A DNA stretch of 64,000 bases, taken from contig JAPXFQ010000831.1 in NCBI GenBank assembly GCA_028564705.1, forward strand, positions 3,658,001 through 3,722,000, in the 5' to 3' direction. Within the stretch, counting starts at the first letter, position 1, and each line of letters opens with the position of its first letter. Both the position numbers and the translations under genes were made by a program. Positions 1-12,500 of the stretch are shown here, piece by piece. Under the pieces are notes generated by a model. It worked only from the letters and a program-made list of their open reading frames with translations. It was not told the origin of the DNA and ran no database searches. Origin of the DNA: Apricaphanius iberus. Lineage: Eukaryota; Chordata; Actinopteri; Cyprinodontiformes; Aphaniidae.

Positions 1-1058
1 ATATTCAGCTTGTTCATAGCCTCTCTTTTAAATCCATGTGCCGTGAGTTTATAGGGCAGCAGCCGAGCAAAATAAAACCCTTTAAAATGTTACTACCAAC
101 TATTCCTTTAAGGCAATATTTTCAACAAAACTATCAAGTTTTAACTTCTTAGTTATTTGGAAATACATTTGTTTGTTGTAATTGGTAGATTACTGTCAAA
201 CCTACATAACATAAGAAGGTTACGCTTAATGTTGCTTGTTTGTCAGTTTTGATGAAATCATATAATGTCTAAATGTAAATGTGATGTAAATCCATTTGTG
301 GAGTTTTTTTTGTGTAACACAAGCAAAGATGCCGTATGCAGTGAAGGACCAATTAGAGATGTCTGTTTCATATTTGTTCTGATGTTGCAGTATTTGCATG
401 TTTAAAGCCTTAAATATAAACTGCATAAATATATAAATCGATTTGCTTTAGAATATTGGTAATAAGCTTTATGAACACTCTAGGAATGTCTTGCTGCTTT
501 GTGATTTTGCATTGCTTAAACAGTGTTAGTTTGTGCATTGAGGTCATGAGACCTTTTCCTTTCTAAGTCTTTGGTTTGTGACGTGGGGTAAGTAGCTTAG
601 CAGAGTTCTCGTCAGCTCCTGCATCACACACTTTGTGCTAATACCGGCTTCAATCTTCTTGGTGTGACGGCACTAGTAAACATCTGCATGTTTTATAATT
701 GAATGTACCACAGAAAATGGAATAAAAACGGTTAAGTCTCTCTTTATTTTGAAAGATCCGTTATTTTTTTATTTTATTTCTTGAGTTTTGACAAAATTCT
801 GCTCAATCATTTGTTGAAATGTATTCAAAAATCTATGTCATAGTTCAGTATGCAGGTGTGGCTAGTATAGATGCAGAATAAAGCCCATCACATCCAGCCT
901 TATGTTTAAAGTGTAGAGAGAAGATGGATTAGGTGGTTGCTACAATACTTGATTTGTTTCCTGGTCTTGAATCGTTTGATCATTTACTGTCACTTATGTG
1001 ATGAGCTGGATTTGATTCCTTATGTAGACAAGGTTACCCATGTCTCCTCTGCTTAGAA

Positions 1059-1528
1059 CAGGGGTCTGCAACCTGTGACTATGGAGCTGCAAGTGGCTCT
1101 TCAGACCTTCCACATTGAGTCTCAGAAACGTTTGCTAAAAATAAGAAACCTTTTTTCAATACAAATTCTGATTTTAGCAGGTGTTTTGTGTTTTTAATTG
1201 AATAATTGCTTAAATTTCCCATGACTGAATGACACTAAAAGTATTTGTTAGATGTATTTTTCTCTTCAATAGGTTTAAAACTGTGTACATTTTTACATAA
1301 TTTGCCACAAATACCAACAACTCATAGAACAAATAATACACTTTTTGTAGAATTTTTTTCATTTCTTTTTCAAACCTAAAAACAGAAATACAATGGTGGC
1401 TTGCTATAAAAGACAACACATTTTAAGTTAAGGTTATCTAAAGGTCATTTAACATTTGTGGCTCTGAGTGGGTTTTATTTAGATGAGCGCAAAACGGCTC
1501 TTTGGATGATAACTGTTGCAGACTCATG
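1059..1528. mobile_element. hAT-like non-autonomous element
   Basis: The left end CAGGGGTCTGCAACC and the right end, reversed, share CTGCAAC and AAGAGCC/GAGC blocks. Flanks GCTTAGAA and GCTTCGGA match at 6 of 8 bases, as expected for an old 8-bp hAT target duplication. There is no transposase. It lies in presumed impg1 intron. Confidence 0.6.
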
Positions 1529-2624
1529 GCTTCGGAGAACACAACATAGACAGAAGAGAAGCTTTTTAAAGAAAAGCAGAAAGCGATATATATCTGATAA
1601 AAGCAACACTCCATCTCCAATTTTTATTGGTTGCCCAAACCTTGAACTTTACTTGTTAACTAATTACTTTAGCTTCCTTATAAAAGTAGATTTCAGATGT
1701 TTGATCCGGTAAGTATTTTTTTGCTCTTTATTGATTGTTGGTGACACTTTGGAAGTTGCCGTCATATTTTCCTTTAAATGGGCTCGTTGTTATTTCTCTC
1801 AAATTATCCAAGTTGATATAGAAATATAAAGAACCACAAAAGCTGCTGAATCTCACATGGTATTCGGCCCATTTAAATGAACACTGAATGCTTTCCTGAC
1901 CTCATATCTGTGTATATGTATGCATTATCAGCCCATGGTAGATTGGATTACTCCTGTACCTACTGGTTTGTGAAGCAACCAAAAAAAAATTGGACATGGA
2001 GTTTGGAATGTGTTCATTTTCATTTTGTATTTCCATCAAATCAAACTAAACGTGTTAAGCAGGTTTTATATTTCTTGTGACACTTCAGTGACATCTGCAA
2101 GAGGAAGTTGCACTTTAGTTTTAACAGAAGAACCAGTAGATACATGCGTAAGTTTGTGTGAATGCATGGGGTAATGGCTGTGGCTTGAGGTCTGTGAAAG
2201 TTTCGTGGTTTATAGAGGGTGATTTATAAATGATGGAAATTAATGGGAGAATTTCCACTGAAAGAAGGAAAATTGTGCAAACTATTCGCAAGTTGTTTCC
2301 AACTGGACCATCTAGTTGCAGCTCTGCAATACACTATCCATTACAGAGAACTCGGCCAACAGTTTACAAAGGTTCTCTGTAAACTGCTGGCAGGTGATAG
2401 GTGCGCTAACCTCCTCAGAGCAGAGGGCCTTAAGGCTTCTTATCTCTCCTTCAATGCTCAGCCCTGCCAAAGTATCCTAATCTCTCCCCTTCACACTGCG
2501 GCAGTTCGATGGCCGTTTCATCTGTAGTGAACTTAGAAAGTGTGCACCTCAGATCAAAGACCTTAATGGTGGTCCATTACTTTAGCCGTCTGCCTTCCTA
2601 AATTACCACGCTGTTATCAGGACA

Positions 2625-2805
2625 ATTGAGCATTTATTCTGATATCTTGATGTCAGGCATAATTGTCATGAACATGGAAGCCATTTCTGTCCACTAGTTA
2701 ACTAGTTCACACAAACATGGCTCATTAGTTAACTAGTGGACATTAAAGACTTGCATTTTCATGACACTTATGCTTGATCTCAAGACATCAGAATAAATGC
2801 TCAAT
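2625..2805. repeat. Palindromic (long inverted repeat) element
   Basis: ATTGAGCATTTATTCTGATA at the left reappears in reverse complement at the right end, and the arms pair almost to the centre through ACTAGTTAACTAGT. It is a 181-bp foldback, MITE-like, with no coding capacity. Confidence 0.75.
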
Positions 2806-2849
2806 CAGCTTGCCAAAGTCTCTGTATTTTATTCATTCAACCTTTACAG

Positions 2850-4190
2850 CCGCTTGCAAAAGTCTACAATTAATCGTTTTGCATTCTTTCACATAATCAC
2901 AAACTTTAATGTATATTTTGGGAATTGTATTGGATTTTTTTTTTTTATATGAATGGTGTTAAATACATTTTTTCTCGGACACCTGGAAAAAAGATATAAT
3001 AAACCCAGGTGCCTTCAAGTATCATTAAATTAGTGAATGTAACAAAACTGGCAGTACAGTACAGGACAAGCAAGGCAATTTAATTTGTATAAAACACGTT
3101 AAACATCAAGGTAATTCAAGGTGCTTTACATCATTTGGTAGTAAAAAACAAAAAATAGACTAAACATATGATAAAAGCATGAAAAATAAAAACTTCAATA
3201 AAGAATTAAACATGAAATGTATAAAACATACAACATATGAGAAAGTAAAAAACAGAAAAACAGGAATTAACTGTCATGATCGTTTACATGGCCAAAGAGA
3301 GCATTAAAACTCAAGTAGGATAATCTTTCTCCAAAACTATTGTTATCCATCCATCTGATTGTCTAAGATTGGGTCATGGGGGCACCAGCTCAGGAGTGAA
3401 AAGGGAGACACCCAGGGGGCATTCTGCTGGAACCACCTCTTAGATGTGGGGAAGCAGAGGTTCTATACTTTGAGCTTCCACATCCTATCTCTACGGTGGA
3501 AGCTCACTTCTGACGCCTTCATAAAGGATCGAATTCTTTCAGTCATGATCCATACGCCATTAGCATAGGTGAGGGTCAGAGCTTAGACGGCTCAGCTCTT
3601 TCTCCCCACAACAGACCAGAGCAGCACCTGCATGACATCAGATGAAGCTCTAATCTGTTTGTCCATCTCCTGTTCTATCCTCCTGTCATTCGTAAACACC
3701 AAGATGCTAAAACTCCTGACTGACCCTCAACTCCGATTGATTAATCCACTTTTTTCTGTTCAAGACCCAGGAGCATCCACAGCTGTTACCTTGCACTTTG
3801 CAATTCTAACCTTTGTAGAAGAGGGACTGCATGAAAACCATGTTAATACAAACAAGAAGTCCAAAATACTGTTTGCTACCAGCCATGTAGGAACAGAGCT
3901 TAACATGTGCTCTGCTTGTGGACAACATTGCATGTCAACTCAAAAACCAAGAGCTTTGTTCCAAAGAACAATACGCAAAATGTCAGCCTACAGAGATGCA
4001 AAGCTGGATTCCCTGAAAGACTTCTATAGCTCAATACTTTTCTGTTTCTTTTCTTTGTAAAGCATTGAAAACCATCTACCATTTCCCTTCCACTCTACAA
4101 TCATGCACTGCACTGTGTTTTCCTATCACATATAATCCCATGAGAAATCACTGAAGTTTGAGAGTTTGAAGAGGTGCGAATAGTTTTGTA
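2850..4190. mobile_element. Decayed Tc1/mariner relic interrupted by LINE fragments
   Basis: The left part (CTTGCAAAAG, then CACAAACTTTAATGTAT) and the right part around 4090-4190 resemble the two ends of a common fish Tc1/mariner family. Between them lie an ATTTAATTTGTATAAA-type LINE/SINE tail at about 3070-3140 and a decayed RTE-like LINE 3' part at 3340-3720 on the - strand. The 142-codon frame at 3632-4060 looks like chance inside this debris. Confidence 0.4.
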
Positions 4191-5289
4191 AGACTCTATA
4201 GGCCTAAAACCAAGAGGATCTATTTAAATGTAGTTAAATGTTAAGTCAAAGTTAATTCTAGAGTCAAAAGTAATTTTACTGCTTTGGTTGTTTGAAGCAG
4301 CAATTTTAAATGATCCCATTAGAATTTGATACATTTATAATGTAATGTAGTCACTGCATCAGTTAATCCAGTTAGATTTAGATAGGGATGGGGCAGTGCA
4401 GAGCGAGACTATTTTATTTGTCTTAGCTCCCTTATCTTATTAATATGAACTACTACAAGGCATGCACATGAAATATTTAGGTTGCAAGAAAAAGATTAAT
4501 GACTAAATAATATCAAGCATCATATATGTGGTTGCTAGCCTGAAGCCTGAGCATAAGCCATTTTCTAAGCACATACTCCCCAAAAGAAGTACAGCCTCTC
4601 ACTTGTATCGTCTTAAGGTCACAATAAAAAAGTATCTGGCCTTACAAAGTCTTACATGAAGGAATAACTAAAGCGCAGAACTTTTATCCAAGTGTACTGG
4701 AGTCAAATGTGAGGCAAAATCATGTCTGACCATTAAGGTTCGGCTCAAACTAATGTTTGTAAAAATACAATGATTCAAAAACGACAAGCAAAGGAAAAGC
4801 ATGAATAGCTAGGTCAAATGGTTCAGATCCTACATGGAACAGAAGCTACAGAGCTGGTCACTGAAGGCCAGCATAACGCAGTACAAGAAAGCATCATGGG
4901 ATAGAAGTATTAGGCTGTAGAAACATATTCGTTTTTGTTCCTGTCCCAATTATATAATTAAAACATTATCAGTCAAGATTGTCCGGACACATTTCTGAAC
5001 TATATGTAATCCATACTCTCTGGTGTACTGTAGTCACCTTAAGTGCTAGCCACACTAGTCTTCCAAAAAGCACTTTTGTGATGACACTGAATGGAATTCA
5101 GCAAAATTCACCAACATTAAAACACTTGAATGCAGTTTATAATCAATATCAGGACAGACAGAAATGACTACATGTTATTACTGAAGACACTTTAAAGGTA
5201 TTTAAAATGTAACATGACATATTTTATACAATCACTGGATTATATCCTCTAGTACCCCTGTTAATACTGTCCCCATAATCATCAAAAAA

Positions 5290-5600
5290 CCTGAACATGC
5301 TTTGCGTTGATCATTTCAATAAATATCAAAAACTTATGGGCCCAACAGGGACCCCTGAGGAATGCAAAAAAATATCTTCTTTCACACTGATAGCACTCAA
5401 TGTTTTAGTGGTTATTCCAGTGAATCTCCGGTTTAAACACAAACCACCATGATGTTTCCTAATGCTAGTTAATTTGATTTTTGGGCCTCTTGTGATGTCA
5501 TTGACTCCAGTGTTTTTTCTGTGTTCTTTAAAAAAATTCTCTGTTTCGTAGCCTAACTTTAATTCAGTAAAATGACAGTAATACATTCCAGTGCCACTGA
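5290..5600 (-). mobile_element. LINE reverse transcriptase scrap
   Basis: On the - strand the frame ends SSGVPVGPISF, resembling the GVPQGS-LGP-LF box of L2/CR1-like reverse transcriptases. Nothing else is intact. Confidence 0.35.
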
Positions 5601-6303
5601 TAATATCTTTAAGACTTTGATACAGACCAGATATTTTCTTTCTAATGACTGCTATTTTTTATAGCATTTAAGCAATTTTAGCATCTTGCCTTTTGAGAAA
5701 CCTAAATCTCCTGCTGCAGAGCTCTTAACATAAATGCTTTTACCAATCAGTATTTATTGTAGATTAGTTTTTTTGTTTGAGACTGAATTCTTGCAATGCA
5801 CAGACTTTTAATTGGAATATTTCATCCTTTCACAGTTTTTTAATATCCAAAATTAGCATATCTGCTGCACCGGTGCTTATTAACCAAAGTCCAATTTTGT
5901 TCTGCATCTAATTGAAAAATCAGTGGCAGCAAAGACACCCTTTCATGCTCACATCAAAATTTAATTATGAACTATCCATAGAATTCACTCATATATGTGA
6001 CCTGAATAATAAGACTCGACTGTGAAATGACAACTTGAGCGCTGTCACTGAAAAACGAGAGGATAAATAAAAAACAATGTTCTAAGTGGAACAAAATCTT
6101 AATTGACTTTGAATAATAACACACATTCGGCATCATTTTATTAATTCCAAGCTTCCTCAGATAAATTAAATACTTAATATTCTTTCTTCATAAGTGTTCT
6201 AATCTGTTTTTCTGCAGCAACTTTTTACAGCACTAATCCTCTTATAATTAACATTTGAAAAGCAGTAGCTGATTCATCTTATTTCCCCCTCTATCTCTGA
6301 CAG

Positions 6304-6523
6304 CTTTTGCCATATCTACAGTCCAACTTGACTGGATTTAAGCAGCTGGAGATTCTCAACTTCAGGAATGGGAGTGTTGTGGTAAACAGCAGGATGAAAC
6401 TGGACAAGCCAGTACCTTACAATGTCACAGAAGCTGTGCACTGTGTGCTCGAGGACTTGTGCAGCGCAGCTTCTAATCGGCTTGACATCGAGATTGACAG
6501 TCGTTCTTTGGAGGTTGAACCAG
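6304..6523 (+). CDS. impg1: impg1 exon A: SEA domain C-terminal half
   Basis: Acceptor CAG at 6301-6303 and donor GTGAGA at 6524. The frame opens [12 protein letters not shown] and runs through [10 protein letters not shown] and [10 protein letters not shown] to SLEVEP, ending with one base of a split codon. The N-x-T/S sites and the FRNGS strand are typical of the IMPG SEA domain. The ORF continues past the donor by chance, and that extension is intronic. Confidence 0.88.
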
Positions 6524-9500
6524 GTGAGAAGTTCACACTGAAGCGCTTGTTTGCATTTGACAAGCTCTTTTTTATTACTTCTAAACTTGATTTTAACCTT
6601 CTGAAAGGATTTTCACATTTGTTTTTCAGTTAGCAACCGTGGTGATAAGAAGGTTGAAGCTGCTACGTGTTTAGTCACAACATACCTAAGCTGATCCTAA
6701 TTTGCTGTTTCCGTAAAAACATTTGCTGTAAAAACATGTTCACCCTGTTATGGATTTCTTCTGTATTTGACTTTTTGTCATTCATACATGTTTCAGTTCA
6801 TCAGACAAATTTCAATATCAGACAATGATAACTTGATCAGATACAAAAGAATATCTTTGTAAAAAGAACCAAATCTGTCCAAACTAACCCGGCCTGATGT
6901 GAAAAACAGCAATGACTATCCTAAAATGTTTGCAGTAACGGTCAGTCAAGGAGATTTCAAAATTGCATTTTTTACCCACTGTTCTTTGTAGAATTATTTT
7001 TAATTCAGGCACATTAGGGTGTTTTTGAGCATGAACAGCCTGTTTAAGGTCATGCCTGTTGCTGTTGATGAGTCCCGGCAATCTGCTGGGACTCCTTTTA
7101 TAGAAAACTTAGAACTGATTGGAATGTTTGTATAATTGTATTGAAATGACTTTTGTTGAAAAGTGCCTTGAGATTTGTTGTGAATTGGCGCTTTTTAAAT
7201 AAATGTGAATTGAATCGAATTGAATGTTGTAGTAACTCAATTGGATCCTAGTTTGGACTTTTATGAGGTCATTCAAAAAAAATATTTTAAGACTTTTTTT
7301 TTTTTGCAACACAGAATATGCAGATTTTCCTGGTCCTGAAGCAGCAAAACAGCCTGTCATTCTCAAACAACAATCACCATGCTTGGCAGATGGTGTGATG
7401 TTCTTTTTCTAAAATGTTCATTCACTCCAGATGTACGGTTGTCTCATCAGTCCAAAGAATATTTTCTCAAAACAGCATAGACGTTTTTTTTGGGTCTTTG
7501 TGTTCTTTTGGCCTTGGGACTCTCCCATGGAGGCCAGTTTTGCTCAGTCTCTCTTTTCTTATTGAGTCATGAAAACTGAGCCCAACTAATGTAGTGAAGC
7601 TTTCATGTTCTTCTGCGCTTTTTTAAAATAATCTCCAGGTTTAGGTGGTGATACAGTTTTTGAGTAATTTTTGTTGGCTGCACATTTCTAAGAAGGTTAA
7701 CCAGTGTTCCAGGTTTTATTCCTTTGTAGATTACGGTTCTTACTGTGATTCTTGGTAGTCCCAAAGCCTCAGATTTGCCTTAAAACCCGTCAAAATGATG
7801 AATGACAGTGATTTTTCTTCTCATCTGTTGCATGTGTTGCTTTTTAAAATCATTTAGCCTACTTCATGTTGCCAGACAGATTCTGTTAAAGTGAATCTTA
7901 ACTCTAGCCATCTTGTGCTAAAAAGCACCAGTTATAATGGTTCTAGTTTTCTTCGTAATAAATAAAATAGTCTGATAATAGTCTTTTATACGACATACTT
8001 TTTGTATAACATTTTAATAGGTTTGTGTCCTCATTATGATCGTGCTTTATTTTCTGAGATAAATAAGAACGCCCTGCAAGCTCTCTCTTCATCTATGAAC
8101 AGTATGTGACTGCATCAAAGTTAATACACACCTCTCTGCTCTTGCTTTCATCTTTCTCCTTCCTGTGCGGTGGAACTCCCACCCTGTTGGATTCAGCTGA
8201 CCAAGCAGATTCCTGCAAGTTCTTGGCCTGCAACGAGTTTTCCCGCTGTGTGGTAAACAGTTGGACCAACGAGGCAGAGTGTCTGTGTGATCCCGGCTAC
8301 AGCACCGTGGACGGACTGCCCTGTCAGAGCACCTGCTCTCTGCAGCCAGACTACTGCATGAATGGAGGCGTATGTGAAATAATCTCAGGTCACGGAGTCG
8401 CCTGCAGGTACGGATATACTAACTGACGAAGCCTTTGATCATCAGTAAATATATTAAATCCTGTTTATCTTGCTAGCTTTACATTTAGCTGTGTTACGAA
8501 GCCGCTCTAGGACTGGAACTACATTGCTACATCACTTTTATAAATTAGGTATTAATGTAGACATTTACATCAAACTTAAACATGTTTTAAGAACGTTTTA
8601 TAAAATGGCATCGCCAGTAAAAAAGAAATACATTTTTATCACAGCAGCAAAATATATTCAGAAGTTTTGAAAGCTTTAAACTTTAATGAAAAATAAAATT
8701 TTATGCAGGGGAAATAAAATCCCATATCCATCCATCCATCCATCTTCTTAACCGCTTATCCAATTCAGGGTCACGGGGCAGCTGGAGCCTATCCCAGCAA
8801 TTATCAGGCGTTAGGCAGGGTACACTCTGAACAGGACGCCAGTCTGTTGCAGGGCCAACACAGAGAGACAGACAACCATTCACACTCACATTCATTCCTA
8901 GGGACAATTTAGAGTGATCAATTCACCTATCATGCATGTTTTTGGACTGTGGGAGGAAGCCGGAGTACCCGGAGAGAACCCACGCATACACGGGGAGAAC
9001 ATGCAAACTCCATGCAGAAAGACCCTGGGCTGGGATACGAACCCATGACCTTCTTGCTGCAAGGCAACAGAGCTAACCACTGCGCCACCGTGCAGCCCTA
9101 AAATCCCATATTTAAGCAAAATTAGTTTCAAACAATATTCAGCAGTTAGACAAGTAGCAGCACCCAACTTAACAATTAATATACAACTTTTTATATTGAT
9201 TAGATGCAGGCAGTTCATGCTCAGAAAATCCTCCTGAAGGAAAATAATTCTGCAAAGTAAAGAAAAATCATGTTATCCTTGTGAATGTGTGGGTTCTCTC
9301 TGGGTACTCTGACTTCCTCCCACAGGCCAAAAACAGTGTTTTTCTTAGCCGTGTGTGTGGCTATTGTTGATTAATGATACTTTAACTGAAACTGAATAAA
9401 TATATTAGAACTAGTCACTTCAATAATAAACCAGTTTGTAATCATGGTGATATATTTTAGTGATTAAAATAAAGAAGAAAACACAGGTAACACAAAAAGT

Positions 9501-12500
9501 AGCAGGCTATGTTTGATGATTAGAGGGGGAATTAACTTTATCAGTTGTTTTATCTGCATTTCTTTCTCTGATTTATAAAGAAACACTTTTGAGCAGGGCC
9601 AGAGTGGGACTCATTTTCAGCCCCGGAGTTTCATGCCTCAGACTGACCCATTTTATATTGCAAACTATTATTATCAAAATCATGTAATTATTACCTCACA
9701 TATTAAATCTACAATAGCACACTGTTCTGAAAAGACTCACAATCCAGACTTCTTTCTAAAAAGTTAATTTCTTCACAATCGCAACGTAGTCTTTTTTTTC
9801 ATCATCCGTTCACAGCTACATTATTCTTTACAACACATTCATTAACAATATAAGATTCAACATTTTCAGCTGCCTCTGTAATCAGTCCCTGAGTAGACTC
9901 TGCTGTCCTTTTCACACTTCCTCCAGTTTCCCTAAGCTGACCTGCTGAACCGATATCACTATAAAAAGTTATATTCTGTAAATATTTAGTGCATTTTACA
10001 AGGAAAATAAATTTGACTTAACCAATTAAGATATTTTCAGTGGTAAAACATGCAGGCTTATTTTAAATTACTTTCATTCGATTCTCTTTGACATCTGGTC
10101 AAACGTCAGAATACAATGTCAGAATTAACATTATTCTTGGTCTGGGTCTCTTGATGAATCAGTTAATGAACTGACCAATGATTCTGATCGTCCTGTTTCT
10201 ACGCTCAGTTGACTGGGGAATCACAGTACATTATTCGTTAAAGCTAAATCAGGTTTTGGGTTCAAAAGATTTTTCTTATATATTAGTAAATGAGCACTAT
10301 GTTTATACTTGGGTTGAATTTGTGCGCTATAGGTTTGTTTTCACTACAAGAAAAAATTAAGTTTGACAAAAAAGAAAAAAACAGAAGAAATTCGTAAATG
10401 AATGATTCATTTTTCATGGCAGCGTATAGGTATGTCTCAATAAAATAGAATGTGGATTCTGATGAAGCTGATTAAAAGTGCCTCTTGAAAAAAATTTATA
10501 ACAACCTAATGACCGGTATTAAACATACTTTTCGTTTAACCAACATTTCTGTATGTCTAATCTAATATTCTGTGCTATATATTCTGTATTTTCTCATTAA
10601 CTATAGGTGGGGAAAATATAACTGAAAAAAAAAATCACTTCAGCTTGAAAATATCAGTCTGTGTAAAATTAAACACTGTAATTTGTTTCAAGTTTACTGA
10701 AAAAAACAACAACCTTTCTGCAATATCATAATTTATGAAAGGTACACCAGTGTAAATAGAAGATACGAGTATCTGATCTTAGTTCAGAAACACCGTTTTG
10801 TCAAATCAAAAGGTAGGCAGACATGGTTCTAAATGGCAAAGAAAAAAAAAGAATCTTCCTTATAACATCCATCCATCCAGGCCAGTGCCTCTCTCCAGCG
10901 GTCATTGTCAGAGAGGCGGGGTGCATCCTGAACAGCATCCCAATCCATCAACGAGTAACAGAGATCAACAGGACAGAAAATTATGCACACACACACACAC
11001 ACACACATACGCACACACACACACACTAAAATTGGAGAGACCAATTTAATAAGAGTAGAAATCTGAGTAGAGAGAGAGAATCCACACTCACTCAGGGAGA
11101 AAATGCAAACTCCATACTGTACTGACTAAAATCCAGGACCTTCTCGCTGCAAGGCAACAGTGCTGCCAACTGCAGCCCTCCCTCTAACATCATACACTTG
11201 TACCAATTCTATGCAATTATCGAAGGATTTGATATTCTAAATCACTTTTGCATTTATTTATTGTACCTTGCATTAAAACTATTGAAAAAACTAAACTAGA
11301 AAGTTTGTAAATCATATACACTTTACATTGATGATATAAATTCAAATGCGTAGATACTCTACCTCTCCCATACGCTCTGGGGGATTTATTCGGAAAAGAA
11401 AATTGCTCTCAGAGGCAGACATAATAAATTGTTTTTGAAGCATTTCTGCAGAGGAAAAAAGTAAAACTGACATTTTCTTTTCTTCGTAAATATAGTTGAG
11501 ATTTCATTTTGTGGCTCCTGCTCTGTGCTTTTTTCCTCCTTTGTTTCAGATGCCCTGTAGGTACATACTGGCACTACCATGGAGAACGCTGCAGCGAGCT
11601 GGTATCAGTGCCTCTGGACCCTTCTCTAATTATAACCTGCCTCGTGGGGAGTCTTTGTCTTGTTTGCGCCGTCATTGGCATTTTAATATTCATCAACAAG
11701 AAGTGTATAAAAACCAGAAAGGCTGTGGCTTTGGTGTAAGTCTAAACCCTGCTTTGCATTTAATTTGCATAACCCATCCTTGCCGTTCACAGGTTGTACG
11801 GTTTCACAGTTGCAGCTTTAAAAGCGTCTGTGTGCGTCTGCTCATCTTTTCTACATCTCAGGCACACCCATGCACCCTATGCCTTTGAGAACACTTTGAG
11901 GGAGAACCCAGTGTTTGAGAATGATGACGGTGTCTTAACTCATGTTTCTACTCTACCGTGTCCCTCAAGCTCTGCCTCTTCGCACTCCCAACAGTCTGAG
12001 CAGGAACATTTTGCCTCAATTGAAAATATACACCTGAGTATTGAGGTACAACGAGTGGATCTAAACAATAAGTTAACCTCACTAACCACTAACCTCAAAT
12101 CTCCAAACATCATCATCTCAGAGCAAAAAAAAAAAACAGCTTTAGGTGTGTTTAGCTGCTGCTCTGAGGCTCTCATTTTTACCATCACACAGAACGTTCG
12201 AAGCACACTCCTTTAATGCTGCTTTGTAGGTTTCACCACTGACCTGAGAGGCATTTGCTGTAGATGGTAGATTTGTTTCTGGAGTAGATTTGTGTTAAAA
12301 CCTTGCTTTAATTGTCTTTATTTAGAAAGAGAAACATTAAAATGTGTCTACTTTCCCTTCTCTGCAGATCCCCAGACGACTCTACACAACAAGATCTGAA
12401 AAGTTAGTTTCAGACATGGTGGGCTTCCATCAAAGTTTGCCACGTGGTGAGGTAAGACTAATCTGTTTTGTCACTGCCTTGTGAAAGAGATTCTACCTCT

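Noticed and set aside
2243..2527. Open frame containing HYRELGQQFTK followed by a GT, tempting as the missing upstream SEA exon of impg1
   Set aside because: Only about ten residues resemble the SEA helix. The residues before them do not, the donor GTTCTC is poor, and joining to exon A would shorten the helix by one residue.
3632..4060. 142-codon + frame as a gene
   Set aside because: It lies inside transposon debris and has no recognisable domain or splice context.
11496..11888. 130-codon + frame overlapping impg1 exon C
   Set aside because: It is the wrong frame for the exon; the real frame gives the EGF module and transmembrane helix.
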